Assembly (NCBI GenBank): GCA_934728255.1
Contig: CAKVEC010000010.1
Coordinates: forward strand, 30,929-94,928
Direction: 5' to 3'
DNA length: 64,000 bases
DNA from: an uncultured Bacteroidales bacterium
GTDB lineage: Bacteria; Bacteroidota; Bacteroidia; Bacteroidales; Paludibacteraceae
Of this stretch, positions 18,053 through 26,440 are shown piece after piece. The translations under genes and the position numbers were made by a program. The notes beneath the pieces are model-generated. The model saw nothing but the letters and a program-made list of their open reading frames with translations, made no database searches and had not been told where the DNA came from. Position 1 is the stretch's first letter; the number at the start of each line of letters is the position of its first letter.

Positions 18053-18210
18053 TATGCAGAATATGCACAAACATAGTGCATATTCTGCATAAAAACATGG
18101 CGTAAAAGCGGCTTATCCTCCAATTCTTTCTACGTCCTTTCTACGTCCTTTCTACGTAATCGGTATTATGGAGGTACGGAAATTGCATATTATGCATATT
18201 TCCTGCATAT
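18053..18210. repeat. Dispersed repeat, copy A (inverted repeat plus TTTCTACGTC tandem)
   Basis: A 16-bp perfect inverted repeat (18053-18068 with 18076-18091, built on TATGCAGAATATGCAC) is followed by GGCTTATCCT. Three tandem CTTTCTACGTC units come next, then TATTATGGAGGTACGG and a second TGCATA-rich palindromic tail. The same order of parts occurs at 39829-39970 (copy B), with two CTTTCTACGT units. It lies between two minus-strand genes. Confidence 0.7.
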
Positions 18211-18247
18211 GTATTATGTATGCATAGCACATGTGTGTGTTACAATC

Positions 18248-19048
18248 TTACAATTTTTCGCCGAGGTGGCGTGCCAGGGAGAACTGGAATTCCAATCCTC
18301 CGCCTTCGCGGTTGAGGGCGGTGATGGTGCCGCCATGGAACTGTACGGCGTGTTTGACAATGGACAAGCCTAAGCCCGTGCCGCCGAGTTTGCGGCTGCG
18401 CCCTTTGTCCACGCGGTAGAAACGCTCGAAGAGGTGCGGCAGACACTCGGGCGGGACACCCGGACCATTGTCATAGACCGAGAAATAGATATAACTCGGT
18501 GCCTGTCCTGTACAATCAATATGTATCTGTACGCCTTTGCCTACATGGCTGAGCGAGTTATCCACGATGTTGCGGAAGATAGAGTAGAGCAGGGTATAGT
18601 TGCCGGAAATGATGATATGATCCGGTACGGAATAGGTGATTTTCGCCCCGAGTTCTTCCACACGCGGCGTAACATCCTCCACCACATTCTTGACCACCGA
18701 ACTGAGTTCCAATTCCAAACGGTCGTACAGTTGGGTGTTGAGATCGAGTTTGTTGAGCATTGAGATGTCCTCTACCAGGTTGCTCAGCCGCCCTGCCTGC
18801 TGGTAGGCACGCTCCAGAAACTCATGCTGCTGTTGGGCATCCATATCGGGGTGGAGCAGGATGGTTTCCAATGCACCGAGAATACTTGCAACGGGCGTTT
18901 TGAGTTCGTGGGAGATGTTTTGTGTCAGTTCGAGACGCTGCTGTTCGCGCGCTTTCATCACGCGGCGTTCGCTCCACTGGTGGTAGATGATAAAACTCAG
19001 TCCGCCCAACAGGACGAGGCAGACGATGATGGTGATAGTGATGGTCAT
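18248..19048 (-). CDS. Sensor histidine kinase, short form without periplasmic domain
   Basis: A 266-residue HisKA/HATPase_c kinase. One N-terminal membrane helix (ITIIVCLVLLGGLSFIIYH) is followed directly by the phosphoacceptor segment NISHELKTPVAS (His47) and the ATP-binding N, G1, F and G2 boxes (NIVDNSLSHV, DNGPGVP, FERFYR, GGTGLGLSIVK). There is no room for a sensor domain, so it may sense through the membrane or through a partner. I start at ATG 19048. Upstream in-frame sequence only translates the 9-bp tandem repeat (an ISPISP run). Its partner regulator lies 113 bp upstream. Confidence 0.88.
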   Translation of the reverse strand: MTITITIIVCLVLLGGLSFIIYHQWSERRVMKAREQQRLELTQNISHELKTPVASILGALETILLHPDMDAQQQHEFLERAYQQAGRLSNLVEDISMLNKLDLNTQLYDRLELELSSVVKNVVEDVTPRVEELGAKITYSVPDHIIISGNYTLLYSIFRNIVDNSLSHVGKGVQIHIDCTGQAPSYIYFSVYDNGPGVPPECLPHLFERFYRVDKGRSRKLGGTGLGLSIVKHAVQFHGGTITALNREGGGLEFQFSLARHLGEKL

Positions 19049-19073
19049 ATTGATAGTTGATAGTTTTTTTATA

Positions 19074-19145
19074 AGTCTAATTGGACTAATTGGACTAATT
19101 GGACTAATTGGACTAATTGGACTAATAAGTCTAATAAGTCTAATT
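19074..19145. repeat. Eight tandem 9-bp units between response regulator and kinase
   Basis: Eight contiguous units of (A/G)(G/A)(T/A)CTAAT(T/A), the central ones being GGACTAATT, fill most of the 113 bp separating the two genes. Copy number is likely unstable. Confidence 0.85.
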
Positions 19146-19161
19146 GGCTTGATGGGTATTT

Positions 19162-19842
19162 TTATGGTCGCCAGATGTAGCCAAAGCCCGATTTTGTTTG
19201 CAGGTGTTCGGCGTACTTGCCTACTTTGCGCCGGAGATGGGTGATATGTACATCTACGGTTCGTTCGAGGACGTACGAGTCGTCGTGCCATACGGCGTTG
19301 AGCAGTTGGCTTCGCGAGAGCATCTGCCCTTGGTGGGTGAGCAGATACGAGAGCAGTTCGAGTTCTTTGCGGGTGATACTGACGGGTGTGCCATCCACTG
19401 TGAGCGACTTGTCCTGATCGTTGATGACGATGCCCTGATAGGTCAGTGTGCCAGGTGTCGGCGCAGGTGTATGTCCGCTTGTGCGTTTCAATACGGCTGC
19501 TACACGCGCCAGCACCTCTGTGATACGGAATGGCTTGGTGATGTAGTCGTCCGCTCCGAGTTGGAACCCTTTGAGCACATCTGTTTCGCCGCCGAGGGCG
19601 GTCAGGAAGATAACGGGCATGGTCATCAGCCCTTCGTCCTTCAGATAAGCCGCCATCTGCGTACCCGACATACTGTCGAGCATAATGTCTAACAGAATAA
19701 GATCCGGCGGAGTGGTACGAACAATAGGTATAGCCTCTTCTGCAGAATGGGCGATAACCGTCTCATATCCTGCTGTTTGCAGGCTGTAAGACAATATCTG
19801 GCAGATATCGTCTTCGTCATCCACTATCAGTATCCGTGCCAT
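19162..19842 (-). CDS. OmpR-family DNA-binding response regulator
   Basis: A 226-residue two-component regulator. The receiver domain has the acidic pair DDED (8-11), phosphoacceptor D52 (LILLDIMLD) and ITKPFRI. The C-terminal winged helix ends with the usual YVLERTVDVHITHLRRKVG recognition region. ATG 19842 (MARILIVDDED) is preferred over one seven codons upstream. It is divergent from the phosphate transporter gene, which suggests, but does not prove, that phosphate uptake is a target. Promoter at 20048-20079. Confidence 0.92.
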   Translation of the reverse strand: MARILIVDDEDDICQILSYSLQTAGYETVIAHSAEEAIPIVRTTPPDLILLDIMLDSMSGTQMAAYLKDEGLMTMPVIFLTALGGETDVLKGFQLGADDYITKPFRITEVLARVAAVLKRTSGHTPAPTPGTLTYQGIVINDQDKSLTVDGTPVSITRKELELLSYLLTHQGQMLSRSQLLNAVWHDDSYVLERTVDVHITHLRRKVGKYAEHLQTKSGFGYIWRP

Positions 19843-19951
19843 AGGTTTTATTGTTCGTTGCACTCACGTTGGTGGCGGTGCGTTTGTGGTTTCACGTTTG
19901 TGGCTTTGCGTTGTTGGTTCGCTCCGTTCACGAGAGAAATAGAGGAAATAA

Positions 19952-20035
19952 AAAATTAATGGTTAATTAATGGATAATTATATGTTCTTCAAAAACAAAT
20001 AATTAACATTTAATTACACGTTAATTAACGTTCTC
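19952..20035. repeat. AT-rich dispersed repeat, copy 1
   Basis: AATTAATGG...AATTATATG...AATTAAC...GTTAATTAACGTTCT. The same motif string occurs at 28631, 50634 and 56461. It lies in the 5' leader of the response regulator gene. Apart from this repeat and the promoters, the 331-bp gap 19843-20173 holds nothing else I recognise. Confidence 0.65.
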
Positions 20036-20047
20036 TTTTTTCCGTTG

Positions 20048-20079
20048 CAAAATTACATCTTTTTCGTGATACGCACAAG
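20048..20079 (-). promoter_or_regulatory. Promoter of the response regulator-kinase operon
   Basis: On the minus strand, CTTG (20079-20076), 20 bp, TAATTTTG (20055-20048). The leader to the ATG is about 200 nt and contains the AT-rich repeat. Confidence 0.75.
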
Positions 20080-20135
20080 CGTATGGCGGGTTCTTCACAA
20101 TTTCTTCACAAAATATACATCTTTTCTTTGCAAAA

Positions 20136-20155
20136 TCGCCGTACTTTTGCGGCGA
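20136..20155 (+). promoter_or_regulatory. Phosphate transporter promoter core inside a palindrome
   Basis: TACTTTTG (20142-20149) is flanked exactly by TCGCCG (20136-20141) and CGGCGA (20150-20155). No good -33 box lies 20 bp upstream, so activation or repression by a bound protein is plausible. Confidence 0.55.
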
Positions 20156-20173
20156 ATTAGAATAATAAATAGA

Positions 20174-22432
20174 ATGAGTACGATTTATTTGATGATGATT
20201 GTGTTTTTGTTTGCGCTGGCAATCATCGACTTATGGGTGGGAGTGAGCAACGATGCCGTCAATTTTCTCAATTCGGCGGTAGGCAGCAAGGTTACTTCGC
20301 TCAAGAAAATTATTTTTATTGCCGCCATTGGTGTCTTTGTGGGCGCAGCGGCAAGCAACGGTATGATGGATATTGCTCGCCATGGTATATTCCGTCCCGA
20401 GCAGTTCTCTTTCGAGGAGATAATGTGCATTTTTATGGCGGTGATGCTGACCGATGTCATCCTTTTGGATGTATTCAATTCCCTCGGAATGCCTACCAGT
20501 ACTACGGTTTCGTTAGTGTTCGAACTTCTCGGCGGCACATTCTGTCTGGCGTGTATCAAGATAGCGGGCGATACTACAGGGGCACTTAATTTCTACTCCC
20601 TGCTGAATACCGGTAAGGCTCTTGAGGTGATTCTCGGTATTTTCCTTTCGGTGGGGATTGCTTTTGTGGTTGGCACGGTCGTGCAATGGCTTGCACGTCT
20701 GATTTTTACGTTCAACTATACGCCGCGACTCAAGTATTTTATCGGTGTTTTCGGTGGATTGAGTATCACGGCGATTTTGTATTTTGTGCTGGTCAAGGTG
20801 CTGGCAAAAAGTCCGCTTATGCCTGTGGGTGTAAATGAGTGGATTAGTGCGAATACAGGGGCTTTGATGGGTATCATCTTTGTAGGCAGTACGCTGCTGA
20901 TGGAGGTGCTCTACTTGCTAAAAGTGAATGTATTCCGCATTATTATCCTCTTTGGTACATTTGCATTGGCGATGGCTTTTGCGAGCAACGACCTTGTCAA
21001 TTTCGTGGGCGTACCGCTGGCAGCCCTGTCTGCTTATCAGGACTATGCCGCAAGCGGTGCGGATGCCTCTACCTATATGATGTCTGCGTTAAACGCCCCC
21101 GCCCATACTTCGGCGTTTTTCCTTCTCGGTGCAGGACTGATAATGGTGGTGGCACTGACGATGTCTAAGAAAGCGCAGAACGTGGTGCAGACCTCGGTCA
21201 ACCTGTCGCGTCAGGCGGAGGGCGACGAGATGTTCGGCGGCAGCCGTGTAGCCAAAAGTATCGTCCGTGGAGCGAATCATCTGGCGGCAGGTCTGGAAAA
21301 TATCACGCCGCAACCCGTACGCCATTGGATAGATTCGCGTTTCAACAAAGATGAGGTCATCCTTGCTGACGGAGCGGCGTTTGACTTGATTCGTGCTTCG
21401 GTAAATCTGGTGATTGCCGGTCTGCTGATTATCATGGGTACCTCGCTCAAACTGCCGCTTTCCACCACGTATGTAACGTTCATCGTGGCGATGGGTACCT
21501 CGCTGGCAGACCGTGCGTGGACGCGCGAATCCGCAGTCTATCGTATCACGGGCGTGCTGTCGGTTATTGGCGGTTGGTTCCTTACTGCTGCTGTGGCTTT
21601 CCTGACCGCAGGACTGGTCTGCCTGCTCTGCCACTGGGGTGGTATTGCAGCGATGATCGTGCTGATTGTAGCAGTAGTGATTATCCTGGTTGTCAGCAAT
21701 GTACGCTCTTCCAAACAAAAGGACGACAAAAATACCCCATTGGAGCAGTGCTATATGAAAATGCTTTCCACGCAAAACAGCAACGAGATGTGGCAACTCC
21801 TGCGTGAACACCATCGGTTGGCATCCGGCGATATGTTGGATAAAACGCGTACTATCTATATGGAGACCTGCACCGCTTTCGAACAAGCCGACCTGAAGGA
21901 ACTGCGCCGCGCATGCAAGCAGTTGGAGGATTTGCAACAATGGAAACGCAAGAGCCGTTCGCGCGAACTGATGGCACTCCGCCGTATCACGCCGGCTTTT
22001 GTGCTAGAAAAGAACACATGGTTCCACCTCGGTTCCAATGCGGGCGAACAGATGCTATACGGCTTGAAGCGTATCGCCGTGCCGTGCCGCGACCATATCG
22101 ACAGCGGTTTCCGTCCGTTGCCGGAGGATTTATGCCAGGAATTGCACCTCATTGCGCAGGAGACGGCGGGATACTATGACAAAGCCATTCTGACCTATAC
22201 CCGGTCAGAACCGGAGATACGCGCTTTGCTGGCGGAGATAGAGGAGGCAAAGCAGCACCTGTCCGCTTTGCGTAAGAAACACCTTGACCGTCTGACCACC
22301 GCCTCGACGGAAGACCAAGACATTCTTCCGCAGCAAACGGCATTGCTCTATCTGAACATCATCCAGGAGAGCCAGCAACTCCTCTCCGAACTCCGCCACT
22401 TCCTCCGTGCCTATATGCACTTTATGGAATAA
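20174..22432 (+). CDS. pit: Inorganic phosphate transporter, Pit family, with long C-terminal cytosolic domain
   Basis: A 752-residue membrane protein. The duplicated Pit signature is visible: DLWVGVSNDAVNFLNSAVGS in the N-terminal half, MAFASNDLVNFVGVPLAAL in the middle, and S/T-rich GMPTSTTVSLV and KLPLSTTYVTFI loops in each half. About 12 hydrophobic segments are followed by a ~210-residue helical, charged region (EHHRLASGDMLDK to the end) that resembles a PhoU-like bundle. It imports phosphate with a cation. ATG 20174 is chosen because the promoter core lies at 20142-20149. The last 74 codons are duplicated at 25602-25826. Confidence 0.9.
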   Translation: MSTIYLMMIVFLFALAIIDLWVGVSNDAVNFLNSAVGSKVTSLKKIIFIAAIGVFVGAAASNGMMDIARHGIFRPEQFSFEEIMCIFMAVMLTDVILLDVFNSLGMPTSTTVSLVFELLGGTFCLACIKIAGDTTGALNFYSLLNTGKALEVILGIFLSVGIAFVVGTVVQWLARLIFTFNYTPRLKYFIGVFGGLSITAILYFVLVKVLAKSPLMPVGVNEWISANTGALMGIIFVGSTLLMEVLYLLKVNVFRIIILFGTFALAMAFASNDLVNFVGVPLAALSAYQDYAASGADASTYMMSALNAPAHTSAFFLLGAGLIMVVALTMSKKAQNVVQTSVNLSRQAEGDEMFGGSRVAKSIVRGANHLAAGLENITPQPVRHWIDSRFNKDEVILADGAAFDLIRASVNLVIAGLLIIMGTSLKLPLSTTYVTFIVAMGTSLADRAWTRESAVYRITGVLSVIGGWFLTAAVAFLTAGLVCLLCHWGGIAAMIVLIVAVVIILVVSNVRSSKQKDDKNTPLEQCYMKMLSTQNSNEMWQLLREHHRLASGDMLDKTRTIYMETCTAFEQADLKELRRACKQLEDLQQWKRKSRSRELMALRRITPAFVLEKNTWFHLGSNAGEQMLYGLKRIAVPCRDHIDSGFRPLPEDLCQELHLIAQETAGYYDKAILTYTRSEPEIRALLAEIEEAKQHLSALRKKHLDRLTTASTEDQDILPQQTALLYLNIIQESQQLLSELRHFLRAYMHFME

Positions 22433-22452
22433 GTTCTGCTAAGATACGATCA

Positions 22453-22500
22453 TACACCCACCGCCGCTGACAGTAGATACTGCCTGTGGCGGTGGGTGTA
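22453..22500 (+). terminator. Strong hairpin after pit
   Basis: TACACCCACCGCC (22453-22465) pairs perfectly with GGCGGTGGGTGTA (22488-22500). There is no long U tract, but the stem is 13 bp. The rest of the 356-bp gap to 22788 holds only the next promoter. Confidence 0.65.
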
Positions 22501-22657
22501 TATGATATGCTGTATGTTACCAAAAAATATAGCGAAAGTGTTAAATGGATAATTATTTTTATTGTGTATGCTATCTGTGCTGCTTGCAGAAATATGTGCT
22601 TATATTGTTGCTTTGTGTGTAAAAATGTAACTAAAATAGAAATAAACATATCAAAGT

Positions 22658-22689
22658 GTTGTGCATATTGGGATTTTACTATATCTTTG
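22658..22689 (+). promoter_or_regulatory. Promoter of the lipoprotein cassette
   Basis: GTTG (22658-22661), 20 bp, TATCTTTG (22682-22689), about 100 bp before the first ATG of the cassette. Confidence 0.78.
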
Positions 22690-22788
22690 CAGTCAGAATT
22701 GTGATTATATTGTAAAATGTATTTTTATAGACGAATGCAATTCTATACAATACCAATCAACTATCAACCAACAAAAATTTAAGGAATT

Positions 22789-24390
22789 ATGAAACGATGT
22801 ACTTTTAACCCATTCGCAATGGGAGTAGTCTTGTGTTTTGCCTGCCTATTTTGTGGTTGCAAGAAAAACGAGATGGAACAAGAAAGCAAGAAGGTAAACA
22901 GGGTTAGTCAGTATGTATAGCCACATTTTGACAAAATAACCATTCCTACTGCTACAGATGAGGAATTAGAGCGGGTAAGTGGTTTTGAATGTTATGAGAA
23001 GTATCGCTATTTAGATTATCGAATCGCAAGGGATTGTGCTTTTGCTGAGTTTTTTGCTAATGTGGAAAATTATTACCCCGAGAGCATTATCAAGGAATTG
23101 AAATTGCCTAATTTGAGTGAGGAAAGGGAAAAAATATCGTTTGGTGATCGCCCTGTAATTGTGTATGATTATAAAAATCTACCTTATTACTATGAGTTTC
23201 CTATTTTGTATGCACAGGAGTATTTGGTCGGAACGGTTACTGTGGCGGCTCAACCTAGTTCTGAAGAGTTGATAGAATATCTATTCCCTTTCCCGATCCA
23301 ATATGGAGAACATAGTTTTCATTACAAACGCTATGTAGGTGAATATCCTATTGTGTATTATGGTATGGGAGATTCTAAGTACTTTTATGCAGAAACAGAG
23401 ATGTTGGATAAGGACAAAAGTGTGGAAAAATTGATTCCTATAGAAAATGCATCGTTGATTACGAATAAAAGCGCGCTTATTATGGAGAAAATAGCGCATA
23501 CACTTTCATAGGAAGAGAAAAAGCAAATGGAGGAAGACTTGCACGAAACAGCAGGTCTGCCGGAAGCAGAAAATAAGTGTACCACATTGAGTGAATATGC
23601 CGATTTGTTTGTAACACCAAAAGAGATTTATGATTATTGGCTTAAGCAGACCGAATTTCATTCTAAAAATACAAAACCAGACTTTTGGATTACGCCTGAA
23701 ATGGAAGAGGCTGCAAAGCAAAATATAGAGGCTGTATCTGCCCAGGTAGTTAGTTTCCTTTCTGAGTATGAGGATCACTATTTGCGATTTACTCATTGGA
23801 GTGATTTTTGTGGTCCTGCCGCATTGTCATGGATTTATCGTGGAAAGTATGATACCTATTGTGGAAAATACATTTCCATATATTGGGAGGAAGGAAATGT
23901 TTCGCCTAAACACTTTGGGTATGTATATTATCCATTAGAACATGCTGAATATCAGTTAGGAGATGAGCCCCAAAATGGATATCCTAATGATTTTGAGTCT
24001 CGTTATAAAAAAAGTATGGAAACGGATTGGGGATTGTATTATACCTTTTTTAAGGAAACAGTTAAGACGGGAGAGCAGTTCCCTTTGTATGATGGTGGTA
24101 TTCGTCGTGGGGTAAAAAATGCCACCAATGGGGAGTATAAAATTCGCTTTATTACTACACCAATTGCCTGGATGCAAAAGACGCGACAACCTGTGTTGGT
24201 AGAGGGTATCAATGGTGATGCGCATTACTGGGCTGCTATTGGCTATGCCTACAACGAAGGTTGGTTGGGGATAAAAAAGAATATGCGGATATTTGTAGCG
24301 GATAATGGTTATCGTATGGAAGACCATAATTGTTATCCCTATTGGAGCATATTGGGCGGTTTGAATTATGCATGGGAGCGTTGCAAGTAA
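22789..24390 (+). pseudogene. Papain-like cysteine peptidase lipoprotein interrupted by two in-frame TAG codons
   Basis: One reading frame of 534 codons runs from ATG 22789 to TAA 24390, with TAG at 22918-22920 (codon 44) and 23509-23511 (codon 241). The N-terminus is a lipoprotein signal (VLCFACLFCGCKKNE). The C-terminal third has DFCGPAALSWIYRGKYDTY, then GDAHYWAAIGYAYN and FVADNGYRMED, consistent with the Cys, His and Asn/Asp order of papain-fold peptidases such as the C10 or C39 groups. The middle could be a propeptide. Context at both stops (SQY-V-stop-PHFDK and LS-stop-EEKKQMEED) would read naturally with Gln, one C-to-T change from CAG. It is either a decaying gene or translated by amber suppression. 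The family assignment is tentative. Confidence 0.7.
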
Positions 24391-24425
24391 AACTTTATAT
24401 AATGAACAAACAAAAAGAAACGACA

Positions 24426-25010
24426 ATGAAAACTATTTTTAGTAGAATGGCTATGATTGCCTTATTATGCGGTGTGTTGGGTGTGTTTGTGGCATGCGAT
24501 GAGGATCCGTATGTACATTACGGGATATCTGATGCAACGATTTATGCACCCAATACAGTTGTTGCAGTAGAGGGGATAGAGGTATATACTCATACAGATA
24601 ATAATACGACCCGATACGCGTTCACTTTCTATGATACGCTTCAGATAGAACAATGTTCGTGTAAATATGGACAGTTTAGCATTTCGCGTAATAGTAAGAA
24701 GAATATGCGTGTACTACAGTCTACACCTGATTATCAGTATCTTAAGATAACTCGATTGGAAGGAACATCACCGATTTATTTCGCTCCGGATAAGTATGTT
24801 GTTGTAAATGGAGTAGAGGTGTGTATTAATCGTGATAATGTGGAGGAACTATGCGGACATTCAGTAGAAGAAATTATGCAAGCACTGGTGAAAGCAGGTA
24901 GAGGCGTTGTTTGGGACGACAATGAGCAACACAAGGTTTCTCGTTTGAGTGAAGATTGGCCAAGTCTTTACCAAGAAATATATGGGGAGACCTCGGTAAC
25001 CATACCCTAA
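24426..25010 (+). CDS. Lipoprotein of unknown function (paralogue A)
   Basis: A 194-residue exported lipoprotein with signal MIALLCGVLGVFVAC, lipidated at the final Cys. The mature part has four more Cys and a likely beta-rich body (YQYLKITRLEGTSPIYFAP, KYVVVNGVEVCINRDNVEE). I do not recognise a family. It lies 35 bp after the peptidase-like gene and is followed by a damaged paralogue, with the same leader (ACAAACAAAAAGAAACGACA) before both ATGs. By analogy with Bacteroides C10 peptidase loci, where small inhibitors follow the peptidase gene, an inhibitor or immunity role is a guess. Confidence 0.75.
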   Translation: MKTIFSRMAMIALLCGVLGVFVACDEDPYVHYGISDATIYAPNTVVAVEGIEVYTHTDNNTTRYAFTFYDTLQIEQCSCKYGQFSISRNSKKNMRVLQSTPDYQYLKITRLEGTSPIYFAPDKYVVVNGVEVCINRDNVEELCGHSVEEIMQALVKAGRGVVWDDNEQHKVSRLSEDWPSLYQEIYGETSVTIP

Positions 25011-25036
25011 TCAGTAACAAACAAAAAGAAACGACA

Positions 25037-25569
25037 ATGAAAACTATTTTCAAAATAATGGCAATGTTCTGCCTATTATGTGGTGTATTGAGTGTATTTG
25101 TGGTATGCGACAATGATCCGGAGGTTCCTTATGAGAACAATGATTTATGCACCTAATACCACTATCGCAGTGGAAGGGGGTTAATTATGCTGATGGCAAA
25201 CCTTATGCGGATACTTTTTATGATACACTCAATATAGAGAAGTATTTTGATAAGACTTATTGCGTTTCGCGTAACGATAAGAAAAGAATGCGTTTGCTGC
25301 AATCGATACCTGATTATCAGTATCTTAAGATAACTCGACTGAAAGGAGAATCCCCGATCTGTTTTTCTGCGGACGGATATGTTGTCGTAAAGGGAATAGG
25401 GGTGTCTATTGGTAGTGATAATGTGGAGGAACAGTGTGGCTATTCTACGGAAGAGATACTACAAGCATTGGTGAAAATAGGTCGAGCCGTTTGTTGGGAC
25501 GATAATGAGCAGCATAAGGTATCTTACATACCGGAAGACTGGCCAAATATTATCAAGATGCCGCAGTAA
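25037..25569 (+). pseudogene. Frameshifted lipoprotein paralogue B
   Basis: It starts MKTIFKIMAMFCLLCGVLSVFVVCDNDPEVPY, matching paralogue A. It then loses frame after the lipid Cys region (10 nt where A has 18) and again at a GGGGG run near 25184. The frame 25193-25569 restores the A-like sequence (YADTFYDTL, DYQYLKITRLKGESPI, DNVEEQCG, CWDDNEQHKVS). The conserved body with only two indels points to recent inactivation. Confidence 0.85.
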
Positions 25570-25601
25570 CTATGCCTTAATCGATAAACAAACAGCAACC
25601 C

Positions 25602-25826
25602 GAGCCGGAAATCCGTGCCTTGTTGGCGGAGATAGAAGAGGCGAAACAGCATCTGTCCGATCTGCGTAAGAAACACCTTGACCGCCTGACTACCGCCTCG
25701 GCGGAAGATAGCGACGTCCTCCCGCAGCAAACGGCGTTGCTCTACCTCAATATCATTCAGGAGAGCCGGCAACTCCTCTCCGAACTCCGCCATTTCCTCC
25801 GTGCGTATATGCACTTTATGGAATGA
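25602..25826 (+). pseudogene. Duplicated 3' end of pit (last 74 codons plus stop)
   Basis: It translates from EPEIRALLAEIEEAKQHL to RAYMHFME and matches the pit C-terminus (22208-22432) with 5 differences in 74 residues, while the DNA has many silent differences. There is no start codon or upstream pit sequence. The junction falls in the leader that would precede a third lipoprotein copy (GATAAACAAACAGCAAC). Confidence 0.9.
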
Positions 25827-25845
25827 GTGGGTGCAAAGAGGGAAT

Positions 25846-25884
25846 AAAAAAAGACTGCCTAACATTGCGTTAAGCAGTCTTTTT
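25846..25884. terminator. Bidirectional terminator
   Basis: AAAAAAGACTGC and GCAGTCTTTTT arms with an inner TAA/TTA pair. It follows the pit fragment on the plus strand and the 90-residue lipoprotein gene on the minus strand. Confidence 0.8.
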
Positions 25885-25900
25885 AGTATATAATACCTAA

Positions 25901-26173
25901 TTACTTGCAGTCAGATTGGTTGAGAGAAGTACGTTTGTATTCGGTCTTGATGCTCTCTTTTGATACTCCGGTTTTCTCCAATGCTGCTTCTTTCTCTGCG
26001 ATAACGGCATCCAACTCATTGGAAGTACACCAAGTTTTGTAGTTGGTGGTCAGTGTCTGTCCCAAGAAGGTGTAGGTAGTTGTTACCTCGTAGCAGTAAT
26101 TCGTGTCGCCGCAAGAGGTGAGCGACATTGCGGTTGCCAATACAGCAACGCAAGCAATAGCAAATTTTTTCAT
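25901..26173 (-). CDS. Small lipoprotein of unknown function
   Basis: A 90-residue protein. The lipobox is LTSCGD at residues 18-23, after a short signal (MKKFAIACVAVLATAMS). The mature part is short, with NYCYEVTTTYTFLGQTLTTNYKTWC and a charged C-terminal helix ending in QSDCK. Three further Cys could form disulfides. No family was recognised. It has a promoter at 26360-26391 and therefore a ~180-nt leader. Confidence 0.75.
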   Translation of the reverse strand: MKKFAIACVAVLATAMSLTSCGDTNYCYEVTTTYTFLGQTLTTNYKTWCTSNELDAVIAEKEAALEKTGVSKESIKTEYKRTSLNQSDCK

Positions 26174-26359
26174 AATAATCAGTATTTATATTTTAAGAGT
26201 AAATAATTTCCTTTATTTCTTTCACCCCCGCGTGCGTGGGTATAGAATATTTTATGTCTGCTTCGGTCTCGAAAAATGAAAGGCAACGAATTTTAATGTT
26301 GCAAGCCCATTTCGAAGAGACATAAGCCCCCTCCTTATAAATGTTCCCAAAAGCGACTG

Positions 26360-26391
26360 CAAAATTACGATAAACCGCACAATTATACAAA
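26360..26391 (-). promoter_or_regulatory. Promoter of the small lipoprotein gene, long leader
   Basis: On the minus strand, TTTG (26391-26388), 20 bp, TAATTTTG (26367-26360). The ~180-nt leader to 26173 has no recognised riboswitch. Confidence 0.72.
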
Positions 26392-26440
26392 TATATTCCT
26401 ATTTTTACTACTATTCCGACAATTCTTTGCGTCTTTTGTG

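Noticed and set aside
19049..19291. N-terminal extension of the histidine kinase
   Set aside because: The in-frame upstream sequence only translates the 9-bp repeat (ISPISP) and antisense of the regulator gene end. ATG 19048 gives a normal membrane-anchored start.
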